NCBI GenBank assembly: GCA_015178975.1
Contig: WHVD01000100.1
Coordinates: 248,001-312,000 of the forward strand
Direction: 5' to 3'
Length of the DNA: 64,000 bases
Source of the DNA: Hysterangium stoloniferum
Lineage: Eukaryota > Basidiomycota > Agaricomycetes > Hysterangiales > Hysterangiaceae
The translations under genes were made by a program, and so were the position numbers. Under the pieces are notes generated by a model. It searched no databases. It had not been told where the DNA came from and was given only the letters and a program-made list of their open reading frames with translations. Numbering within the stretch: the first letter of the stretch is position 1; each line of letters starts with the position of its first letter. Shown one piece after another: positions 48,240 through 58,079 of the stretch.

Positions 48240-48380
48240 TCAATGACCGTTTGCTACTCTCGGGACGTCTTTGGAAAAAGATTTTGTGTTGACCGCAACT
48301 ACGTGGTATGCAACGACAGTGATCACAGCAAGGCTACCCAGCGAATTGGCAAGTGCATATAGAGTGTCGTGGGATATCAT
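48240..48380 (-). CDS. OST4: Oligosaccharyltransferase subunit OST4 (46 aa)
   Basis: Tiny single-span ER membrane subunit of the oligosaccharyltransferase that transfers N-glycans to nascent proteins; in yeast Ost4 holds Stt3 and the Ost3/Ost6 subunit together. The sequence opens MISHDTLYALANSLGSLAVI, matching the family pattern MIS-D-L--LAN-LG at its N-terminus, followed by one hydrophobic helix (about residues 9-30) and a short polar tail. Length (46 aa) is slightly above yeast (36 aa). The reading frame stays open upstream to 48455, but the ATG at 48380 gives the family's start. It diverges from QCR8 with 124 bp between start codons. Confidence 0.88.
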   Translation of the reverse strand: MISHDTLYALANSLGSLAVITVVAYHVVAVNTKSFSKDVPRVANGH

Positions 48381-48504
48381 TGTGGTGTTGTTTGAGACAG
48401 ACTGTTGAAGACGACGACGTGCGCTTTGGACCACAGACTTGTTTGTTCGGAACAAACAAACCGCGCTCTTCGAAAGTATTCATTCATCTTGACTTGCATC
48501 CACC
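48381..48504. promoter_or_regulatory. Shared OST4/QCR8 divergent promoter
   Basis: Only 124 bp separate the two start codons, so both promoters must lie here or overlap the neighbouring 5' regions. A near-palindromic GTTTGTTCGGAACAAACAAAC stretch near 48440-48461 contains the dyad TTGTTC-GG-AACAA, a candidate regulatory or start-site element. Confidence 0.5.
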
Positions 48505-49046
48505 ATGCGGCCCTCGTCTGCAGCTAGAAGCGGCATGCCGGAGCGTAGGTTGTCCATATTTTATTACTTTCTTTTCATATTCAACATCTTTTTCAGCGAA
48601 ACACTATGTGAGCAGCCGGTTCCGAGGTACAACAGTAATTGTAGGCGTTAACACATCATTTTGCTAGATTGGCTGGTGGGGTGATATGGGAGGGCCAAAA
48701 CAAAAGGGAATTATTCAATACTGTAAGTAGTTAAATACTATTGTTCTCCGGTTGATTCGTTTAAGCCCATGTCGATAGCAATGTCGCCGTTCCGTCAACG
48801 GGCTTTTGCTGGCGCCCTCCATGGATATATCTTCAATGGGTATAAACGAATTGCGGCAAATCTACCCTATTGCATCCTTCCGATTGCTATCGGTATCTGT
48901 CGTTATAGTCCAAATCCATGTCAGCCGCATATTGACAACTTCATACAGGATATGGTGTATATTCGTGGGGAAAGTCGCACTATGAATACCTAAATTCCAA
49001 GGCGGGACATCTTGCCACCATGGGGCATGGGGAAGGCGATCATTGA
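48505..49046 (+). CDS. QCR8: Cytochrome bc1 complex subunit 8 (ubiquinol-cytochrome c reductase)
   Basis: Small membrane-anchored subunit of respiratory complex III in the inner mitochondrial membrane, close to cytochrome b. Exons: 48505-48544, 48597-48607, 48668-48722, 48779-48892, 48949-49046, total 318 nt, 105 aa, in frame. Family signatures in order: GWWGDMGGPKQKGI, then SPFRQRAFAGALHG, then the single membrane helix (ILPIAIGYGVYSWGKS) and the C-terminal YEYLNSKAGH. Length fits (yeast 94 aa). Exon 2 has only 11 nt. It is easy to miss because no single frame spans the gene. Confidence 0.93.
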
Positions 49047-49779
49047 AAGAAACCTATCAAGTCCGTTAGAATTAATGAACATGATACTATATCACCACAG
49101 CAGATTTAACTCTTAGAACCGTTCTGTACGTTTCCTCGTTAGACTTTTATCAGTCAGATGCGATTTTTCATACTAAGGAAGACATGAACGGTGCCATCGC
49201 AGGATTAATGAGTGAGGATCAATATCCTAGTGAAAGTCATTGACGCCCGCTTGCAATGAAAGACTCAACGTGAAAGCACAGCGATTGTTTTATCAGCCTG
49301 ATTCCATGATATCCTGACCCGGCGTGTATAAACATTAATCTGAAACCACCTTAAGCACCCTAATTTTAGGATGGTACCATTTGTCTGCTAAGGAACACCT
49401 GAAGTTTGCTGATGTGGCCTGCGACCTGAAGGCCAATACCGGTATCGATTTCATGCGACTCACAGGTACAACGTGAAGGGAAGGTTCGAGATAATAAAGC
49501 TGATGATCCATTATCAATGAAATCTGTCTCCCAAGACGATATATACTAAGACCACTGTGCACTCGAATCGGTCCTTCTACACTATTAGTGATCCCTCGAA
49601 GAGCAATGCTAGTATCTCCACGACTTCTGCTAGTATTCCTTGACCTATCCGTTCGCCGACTGGACAAACCAATTCAACACCAAGTACTACACTCTTGTAA
49701 AGCAGTCTCGCTATCTCAATATATCGCGCAGGTTTATCCCGATCAGGCGGCAGTTATGTGACCAGGTGGATGGGTTTCC
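49047..49779. other. Region without a supported gene
   Basis: A 110-codon minus frame at 49335-49667 starts with an Arg/Ser-rich segment but has no recognisable domain, no splice context and no copy elsewhere in the window. I leave it uncalled. Confidence 0.3.
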
Positions 49780-50288
49780 TAGAGGAGGCTGCTGATGTTC
49801 GCTCCGCAGGGGATGTATAATGTCAATGTCTCCATTCTGTCACGGAAAATTTTTTTTTGAGTGTCAGCTATATTAATTCAAATTTGTGTTCTTTGCAGGT
49901 CGGTTGAATCACGACTTCACGAATTTGACAAATATTTTCAAACTATTGTTATGGATGAACTGATGAAAACCGATATCTCTATACAGAAAATGCAGGCTAT
50001 AGTGTAAACGTGGATACTGAGGTGAGGAGGCACAGGGAAGCATTGTAGTGTCGATTTGGTCAATGAAAATCAAATTGCCCTATTACCTCGATATCAGTCC
50101 AAATAATCAAAGCACGGCGGCTGAGTACCTACTTGGGGGTTATACGAGAGATCAAGTGGTTATTATGGTTGACAACCACAGGACATTATTTGCGACCAGC
50201 TGGATAACACTTTGCTTTTAAATGGAAAAAGTGATATGATCATCGAGTCAAATAAAATGACAGAAAATAAATATGACATACCAAGAAA

Positions 50289-50501
50289 ATGAGCAGAATG
50301 ATCAAGCAGCTGGACGAGTTGGTTACGACAAAGCTTGTCAAGGAGAACGAAGACTTGACTACAGAAATTAAACGCAAATTAACCAGAAATTTAGAGAGTT
50401 CAAGGATTTTCAGATACCTGAGACGGGGAGTATACGATCAAGTGCTTCCTGCCCTCGGAATAGCTGGAGATTGGCTATCATATCAAATATTAGGCGGTTA
50501 A
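50289..50501 (+). CDS. Conserved 70-codon ORF in the duplicated segment
   Basis: Starts MSRMIKQLDELVTTKLVKEN and is helical and charged, ending ...YQILGG. A degenerate copy at about 58652-58864 keeps most residues but has a stop after MSRMIKQLD and an indel. An upstream helical frame (ESRLHEFDKYFQ..., about 49905-50007) is also conserved between the two copies, so this may be the last exon of a larger plus-strand gene whose other exons I could not join. Function unknown. Confidence 0.3.
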   Translation: MSRMIKQLDELVTTKLVKENEDLTTEIKRKLTRNLESSRIFRYLRRGVYDQVLPALGIAGDWLSYQILGG

Positions 50502-51315
50502 TGATTCAATCATTGCATTATGTGGTCACTATTGTAAGATTTAAGTTGAAGCTGTGAATTGATATTTATATACACACCAACGAGGTCATCTGCATGATCG
50601 ACAAGTTACTTTGCCTAGTAACCACCTCATCGATATTCGCAACCAGGCTAGTATTCAGGTAAATATAAAGCGCCCTATCGGTGCATAGATAAATATAAAC
50701 CATTAAATGGAATAAACCATAGACACAGATATCTACGTACCGACAAAGCTTTCAAGTGATCAGGCGGTTGCCTTTTCTGGCAACTGCAGGTATTGCGGCG
50801 CATGGATTTTTAAAAGGTTGTTTGGAAATCGCAGGACGATTGTGCTCAGGCCAAAACTCCATAAGCTGCCAAGAATCCAATGACTTTAGACCTCCAACTG
50901 GTTAAAGATCAATTACGAACCTGCTAGTCTGGATAAATGATCTTACGACCTCATGGCCAAACCCAAATATTGGACCAGATGCCCAATCGATATGTCTGTG
51001 GAAAGGACGATTCCATCAGTTTCAACATGATACATGAGAAATATTCCGCTTACACTACGCTTTTTTTCTGATAATCCTCAACAGGCACATAATAGGATGT
51101 GGCCCTGCAACCCATATGATCCGCGTCCTTGTACAAGAAAGAACAAAAATGAACAGGGAAACTGAAGAAAGCAAAAATTATAGAGATGAGTCTCCAATGA
51201 CACTATATAACGTCCGAGTCTAAAATAAATAACGGTGTCCTTTCTTGATGGTTTCAAGTGAGAAGTAGCTCTCATTTCAATATAGGTAGACGACACGACG
51301 AACCTTGGGCACCCC

Positions 51316-52919
51316 TTAGGGATCAATGTCCCATGCGTCTACCATCTCCACGTCTTGGCCCACATGGTTTAACATTCTCAAGTACCAGGAATATCCATAG
51401 TCTGTGAGCCATGTAGGAAGACCGGCAGGCCTAAGATATCCTTCAAAGGGCGCCTCAAATGCATCCGCCATTTCCACATCCTGGGCACCTTCTTCAACAT
51501 CCAGGCGTGATAGAAGCGTCAAGTCATTCAGGCTTATAGTGCCGTCCCTGACAGATGACAGTCTCGTTGGAATGCATCCATGTGGCTGGGATGTCGCCTT
51601 CTCATACGGAGAGGCGGCTTTTGCACCGGTAGTGCGAAGGGCGCTCTTTGTGGGTAGCAAGACCCTATGCAGAGGGACTTTCTTCCGGACATCCTTTTCA
51701 TGCACTTTTTTCCCAGAATTTCTGAATTTTAACTCGTTAGTAAAAAGTTGAACTACAGGTCACCAACTTACATGTCAAGCTTTGAAAGTGACCCCAAACA
51801 CTAAGTTAGCGATTGAAACTTCGGGTACAATCAAGCTAATATCTAGAAACCTACTGCGCTGATGTCTGATCCAGTGTCCTCTCCTTTCTTCCCAGTCAGT
51901 TCAGTCTTGGTATCCAGGGCGAGTTGATCTGACCCTGTATCCGACTGCGACAGTCTACCAAATGCACGAAGGGAACGGGATGAGAGCTCTCGGCCCAAAA
52001 TTATCTTCTGATGGCAAAGCGCTGACAGGGTAACTATTGAAGAATGTCTTTTGGCATCGCCACCTAGGATAGCATCCTTTTTCGAACTGTAAGGATGCTT
52101 GACTTTGCCTTTATGATGGAGTAGGCGGACGGAGAAGCTGGGTCTCATGGTATGCGTTCGGGCTGTGTCACGGATCGTTGGACGTTGCTTGTTATCCTGA
52201 AGCGTCTTGGGCCGCAGCTTCATATCGGAAAATTCCTGGAAGCACATGTGAGAAGGCATATAGAGTGGAAGCAAATGCATACAGCAATAAGAGATGTCAT
52301 CGGGTCACCGTGTGAAAGGTCTGACGGCCCCTCGGCCGTTGATGGAGACACTGAAGTGGCCTGTAAAATGTTGAGATGAGAGCGTCGAGAACAGAACAGG
52401 GATCTATACATACTTTGCTGGCTCCTTCTTTACCTTCAGACAGGCCTGAAATTGAACTGTCCCTTTCCCCATAATTGCTACCGTGGTTCTGCTGCAATGT
52501 GAAGAACATTATGACAAGACAGATCAGCTGAAATACCTTCTTAGCTTGTTTCGCGATCCCATCGCGAAGTGATTGGATGTGCCGTGGCTGCAGAGGTGTT
52601 AGGGTACGTGGAATGTAATGAATATACCATCTGAACTCACCGGTGCTGGTAAAGAGGGTAACGCGGTGTGCGATGAGTCATTATCAGACTAGTTTAACTA
52701 TATTTAGCTGGCAACAAGAAAGACGTGCTACGGAGTCCCCGTACGTTATTTGAACACGCAGCAACGGGCGCAGTGGCTAAGCCAATATCGTCGGTGTCTG
52801 TCTATGGTAGGGATATTATAAGGACAGATATGAATAACATATCGCTCAGCAAGTACCTTATCGCCGTTGTATTCAGAAAGCTTGGATCTGGACGATGAAG
52901 GGCCCTGGGGCATTGACAT
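51316..52919 (-). CDS. Family Z gene, copy 1 (complete, unknown function, about 396 aa)
   Basis: Nine exons, all closing in frame: 52919-52857, 52801-52745, 52688-52641, 52587-52537, 52491-52414, 52360-52283, 52235-51855, 51800-51772, 51721-51316. The first ATG (52919) and a second (52913) are in frame; either may start. The product begins with a Ser-rich segment, has a basic middle (MKLRPKTLQDNKQRP, KVKHPYSSKKD), a SLNDLTLLSRLDVEE segment, and a C-terminus with two DVEM-DA motifs (QDVEMADAFEAPFE and QDVEMVDAWDIDP) flanking WLTDYGYSWYLRMLN. No membrane span or signal peptide. I do not recognise the family. At least three damaged copies lie to the right. Relative to copies 3 and 4 it lacks 27 codons after the DLTLL motif and a longer stretch before QDVEMAD, both without breaking the frame. 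Confidence 0.65.
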
Positions 52920-53202
52920 ACTTAAATCGTTGCGTCCAAGAAGATGGATGGAATAAACTCACATAGTCTTGTGTGGAGTGTGGACGTGATGTCCTGGACG
53001 GATACGGTTTATACTAAGGGGGAGGTACGTTCATGACATGACACGCCACAAGACCCACAATTGACACGGCAAAGGGAAATAACTTACACGTAGATTTTTG
53101 TTTGTCGGATGTGAAGAAATATTTCCATTATGGAAGGGCTGAAGTGTTGGAACCTTTGTCGTTCTATTAACCATTGCGGGTCAATAAGATGGATGCAGTA
53201 GT

Positions 53203-53340
53203 GGTAAGAGGAGTCTCTTCACAGGCGCCAAAAAATTTATACCATACACGTTGTGTCACGTCAAATTTTATAGCATACACTTTGCGTCACGTCACCTTCA
53301 GCAAAGTGTATGGTATAGAATTTTTCGGGGTCCTCTTACC
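53203..53340. mobile_element. 138-bp MITE-like element
   Basis: Terminal inverted repeats GGTAAGAGGA / TCCTCTTACC, flanked by AGT on both sides (53200-53202 and 53341-53343), a possible 3-bp target duplication. Inside, the block ATACCATACAC / GTGTATGGTAT also forms an inverted repeat, and the left arm contains it twice as a direct repeat. Size and structure fit a non-autonomous DNA transposon. Confidence 0.65.
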
Positions 53341-53343
53341 AGT

Positions 53344-56300
53344 GCCATCATCAACTGCATCCGTCTCGTTCACCCACGATGGTCAATCGGACGACGAAGC
53401 GAGTTCCATAGCTCGAGCTCAAATTTATAATTCCAAAGCCACCAACACCACGGCATTGTGTACTTAAAGTGGCGTGGTACGTGTCACGGTCTGTCTTTGT
53501 TGTCCACACAGTATCTGATTGTGGGGAATCACCGATCCCCTTGATGATGGAAATAATTCTTCGCATTTTTGCATCCCTGTCGTGAGATATTGCCCACACT
53601 TTACGACTTCCGATAGCAATACAGAGCTAATCACGGGAAGCAAAGTATTAAATCCATTCCAACGGTGTAACAAGATCCTCCAGCATGAAGATGTTGATGA
53701 ATTCGCGTCAAATTAAATGACAAGGATTATGCACTATTTTGGTAGACGGCACTATAGCAGTCCAAGGTGAGGGAGAGTCAGTGAAACAACCATCATAGAA
53801 CAACTCCACATCGCGTGTGACAAAATCCAAATACAATCCAAAGTATAATTGCAAACGCTGCTTGTTATGCTGGTCCAAACCGCTAGAAGAGGAGAAGTCT
53901 GGTCTATTGGCAGTAAAGATATACCAAGGCTCTAGATTTATAAGCTGGCTGAACAAGTGGTCATCGTACACCACGATTAATGACGTTCCAGCGAAGCGTT
54001 GTGTTATGAGGCCCAATTTGAGCGGACGTCATCCTTCGTGGATGACTCAGCAACCAGGGGACATTTTTCGGGTGAACATTGGAAAAATGAAAAACAGGCA
54101 GCTGCCCCAGCTAGCTGGTACAATACAGCTAGTTAGTATATATTTAGAGCCGTAGTTTTCTACTAGTTGGGTACACTAGGCCTCGAGGACTATTCCTATT
54201 CGTCCGATAGTATTATTGACCTTTGGCTGCGGTTATGATGTAATCATGATCGCCAGGACCCTGGGCATCTCCTACCCATGGTGTCGGCGCATATTAACCT
54301 CGTGCGCGCCGAGTGTGCATGTTCGAGTAGCCGCCAACATGCCCGAATTACTATACCTTGGAATTGGGGGAGTATTTAAATGCTTCTGGGACTTATTCGT
54401 GACGCGGCACACTAAAATCTCAAAAATATATCCGCTCAGCATCACTCCGTGACCTGTATCTCAGAGCAATAGGCATTAGGTGTGATGCGCTATCCTGACA
54501 TATGTATGTCAACATCTACACAATAAATATAACAGGCATTTATTGAAAGTGGCATAAGATGACCAAAGTACAAAAATACCGGGACGACCATCGGAAAATA
54601 ACAAGGACGGAATCTTATTTTGCTCTGTGCGAGAGCCAATGGCTGCCAAACGTGGCAACAATGGCACGCTGTGGCCACGAGGGCTTTCCTAACGGTGGGG
54701 GTATGATCATTGCTATACTCACCTAAGGGAAGCACAGGTCGGGGCATCGCCCCTGACGTCAAGGGCCCAAACTTTTACTGATTGCCGCTCTCCTCAAGTT
54801 AGTCCACTAAACAGTCCCCCGAGATTACGTCAAGCATGGAAGAGTACCTTTACGAGGATTTAGGGCGCTTGCCAAGTTCCCTTACGACAACGTCAAGCCC
54901 CCCGCATGTCCCTGTATATGAGGAATTTCTATGATTCTAGTTGTCTGGAGCATGCTAATAATGTATTGACGAAATCTCATAGATATTATTACTCACAGGG
55001 TCTTGCGGGTTATTCAAGTAGGACTGCCGATAACCTGTAAGGTGCTCCTTTCGAATTGCTGAAGGGCAGTCAAGTATAGGGAATAAAGTATAGGAAGGTC
55101 AGGCATGCAGGTGGACAAGGGGGGCAAGTGTGGAGAGTTATATATGATTGCAGAAGGGCTCAACAACACAGTCTGTGCCATAGACATCTAAGACGGAAGT
55201 AGAGTGTAATATATTGAGTTGTGGCGGAAGTCGGTATGTCTCCGTGGAGACTGGTATCTGTGGGCTATATCAAGCAACATGAAGGGAACTTTCTACAGCC
55301 AGAAGACGTATCGATAATTGATGGTTAATCTGTAGAGTTAACAGCAATAAGAGGCCATATTCTGATATATATGAGAAGAGCGTCACAGAACCATATGCAT
55401 GATGGTCCGGGACTAGGACTGCAGCTGGCAGCCCACTAGTAATGACATTCAGAATCCATCAACTTCATACACCGGGGATTATTTGGTATAACTCAGGAAA
55501 AATGCAGCACAGCCGCTGTCCAAGACTCCATAGTATCAACTAGCTCGACAAGCCACAAGTCATCATATATTAGTCATAGATTTGCAGGCGCTAACGACTA
55601 ACTACCGTATTGCGCTCCTCCCACTACCAGGAACTGCAATTTCGTGACTTGTATCGTATTCTTCCCGGGAAATACCCTCCACACTTGTCATCGGACCTCC
55701 TCTCTTTTTGTACTCTTGCCAAGTGTAGCTGTGCAAGACAATTGACATAAAGCAGCCCTGCTTTGAAGACATACACAAGAGATTTCGTATCCTGTTAATA
55801 ATCTTCATTTAGCCGGAAGTGAAGGTATAGCTTCTATGCCAGACCTTCATTTTCATGTATACTTTGCAACCATCTCTTCCACCAGTCTCTTTGCTTGACG
55901 ATTTTCGATCTTTCCTGTCAGGAATTACAGGTCAATCATTGTCACAAGATGTTCTCTGTAACCGCCTTCTTCGATATCGGGCGTTGAGTCACGAGCTCGC
56001 GAGTCAACTAGCAAACATGAAGTAACCTTTTTCCTCCTTTTAGCAAAGTATCCTCTAAAGGTTATCTGATGGGCTTAGAATTCTATGTGATTCACTGACT
56101 ATAACTATAATCTGCCATCCTCAATTGCCCATTCATCCCTCTGGTTAACCATTTTTGCCTTCTCTCGGTCATCTTGATGCCATTATCCACAGAATCAATA
56201 GCATTTGCGAGACAGAACCTATTCAACCACTCCTAGCACCAGTCGATTTAATGTAACAGCCCTATAACAGCTGGATGAACCTGTGGATGGCGAGCAGAAA

Positions 56301-57880
56301 CCTTCTTTCAATATTATCTCTACCAATACCCGTTCATCCTCCTACATGACTACCCTCAGCACTGTCATGTATTTCACATTTTCACTTTGGTGGCAAAGAC
56401 GGTCGGAGATTTATGGCCAGACATTCACTGTGGAGCCTTGGGGGAAACGCCTGTACGGCTTCCGCTTAGTAATCGACAGAGCTTGTCCCCGTAATCTTCC
56501 AAGAAACGACAGGGGGCACCCATATGATGGCACGCATAAAACACGCAAACGCAAATACCAGTACCCAGTACTGCAACACTGCCTTGTGTATACACTCTGA
56601 TGTATTTGTTCCTACAACTATAACGCGAAACCATGCCCGCTTATTTAATAGCATCTTTTCACGTCGTGTACTTTTGCGTCAGTCATGACTCGGAGGTTTG
56701 GTTTCAACCCATCGTAAGAAATGATATCGCAACTTCAGAACGACATATCGAAGGGGGTACCCGGATAATACAATTGATTCTATTTTTTGACGATTATCAC
56801 AGTTTGATGTGCCCTTATTAGTTGGTCCCATGGGTTCCGGAGTTTAGATATGATATAACACCCAAAGTTCTCAAAGGAAGAGAGACAATACTTCTAGATG
56901 AAGACTTCTTGCCCGTGAACTTTTTCCACTGTATGCAGAAAGAAATGGAACTGAACATTGCAAGTACCTTATCAGATACATGCACTGGTTTGTCATGGAT
57001 TCATTATTGTTTCATGTCTTCTGTGATTTTTCCGGCGAGGGGGAAGCGATCACTGTTCACCTGGGCCCATTTTCGGACTGGTAATGTTGATGATCAGTTC
57101 TTTTTTATAGCTGCATTAATATTAGGCCAACTCTCTTAAGGTTACGAACACTGAAGACATTGTCTTTGGGGTTTTTGGGAACTTTGGCAGGAAAGTGAAA
57201 GCGTGTCCTGACGCAGGGAGGGCTGTGTATGGAAACAGATAGGAATAGGAATCATTTAGCTGCTTGGTGGAGATGGATGGCGTGGTGTCCAGAGGTGAAC
57301 TGGGCAACTTGATTAAATGGGGATCGGAAAAGCACAGCACGAAAAAAGCTCCAACATCTGTATACATATACTATATAGTAGAACTGAAGTGGCCATAGGT
57401 GCAAGCGGGGCGCTGAAAGGGTTTGTCAATTTTAAGGATGTCAAATCGGGCAAAGAGTGAAACCTATTTGAATTTAGCACATGACGGACGTGTCCCGCAT
57501 TTGGCTGAGGTTTAAGACGAATGGCTGTAGCTCCCATCGCGAAAATATTGAGCTGATTGCTGTCATAATGACCGAGTCTGCTGTCAGATTGACATAGAAA
57601 CTGTTCAGGTTTATACTCTTACATCTCATTGGAAGCCATCACGGAGATACTTTTGAAAGCGTAAATTGGTACATATGTCTTAATTAATTCGAATACGAAC
57701 AACTCAAAAGAGAAACCTATTAGTGCCGATAGCACGTCAGCTACAGCAGTCTTGAAGTTGCCCGTAACATTGGTATGGCAAATTTAGGCGAGCAGTGACA
57801 TTTTGGAGGCTTGCGCATATATAAGTATCATGTTGGTGTCCTTCCGTTATAAATTCGCCAATTAAAGGAAGTGGATTTAG
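53344..57880. other. 4.5-kb region with no supported gene
   Basis: Only scattered short frames on both strands (for example 53817-54155 and 56822-57139), none with recognisable motifs, splice structure or a second copy. It may hold decayed genes or repeats too diverged to see by eye. Confidence 0.4.
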
Positions 57881-57884
57881 AGAC

Positions 57885-58030
57885 CTAATACCTTGTTTTA
57901 AACTTCTGTTTCTTGTTTGATCCCTCTCTTTGTCTCGCTTTCTTGTTTAATTTCTTTCCCCCAGGAATAAATACTCTGTATGCATTTCCATTTTCGAAGA
58001 ACCAATTTGGAACCACAGTGAGTATATTCC
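57885..58030. repeat. Second copy of the 47.6-kb segment
   Basis: Resembles 47571-47720: CTTGTTTGATCCCT, TTTGTCTCG and GCATTTCCATTTTCGA recur in order with small indels. Here it lies about 50 bp left of the duplicated unit, whereas in the first copy about 2 kb containing OST4 and QCR8 intervenes. Confidence 0.7.
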
Positions 58031-58079
58031 TGGGTACACTAACGGCGTGAGTTGTTATTCTTCCAGTGACGGTTGACGA

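Larger units (their letters stand above)
49780..52990. repeat. Segmental duplication, unit 1 (carries family Z copy 1)
   Basis: About 3.2 kb that recurs in the same orientation at about 58080-61560 and partly at 62450-64000. Shared landmarks: GGATTTCCTAGAG-type text at the left end, the 70-codon ORF, the CATGATCGAC...GTTACTTTGC block, the AACTGGTTAAAGATCAATTA block, and then family Z exons. Copies diverge by substitutions and short indels, suggesting duplications of different ages. Confidence 0.8.

Noticed and set aside
49335-49667. 110-codon minus ORF with an Arg/Ser-rich start
   Set aside because: No recognisable domain or splice context; left uncalled, though a real lineage-specific gene cannot be excluded.
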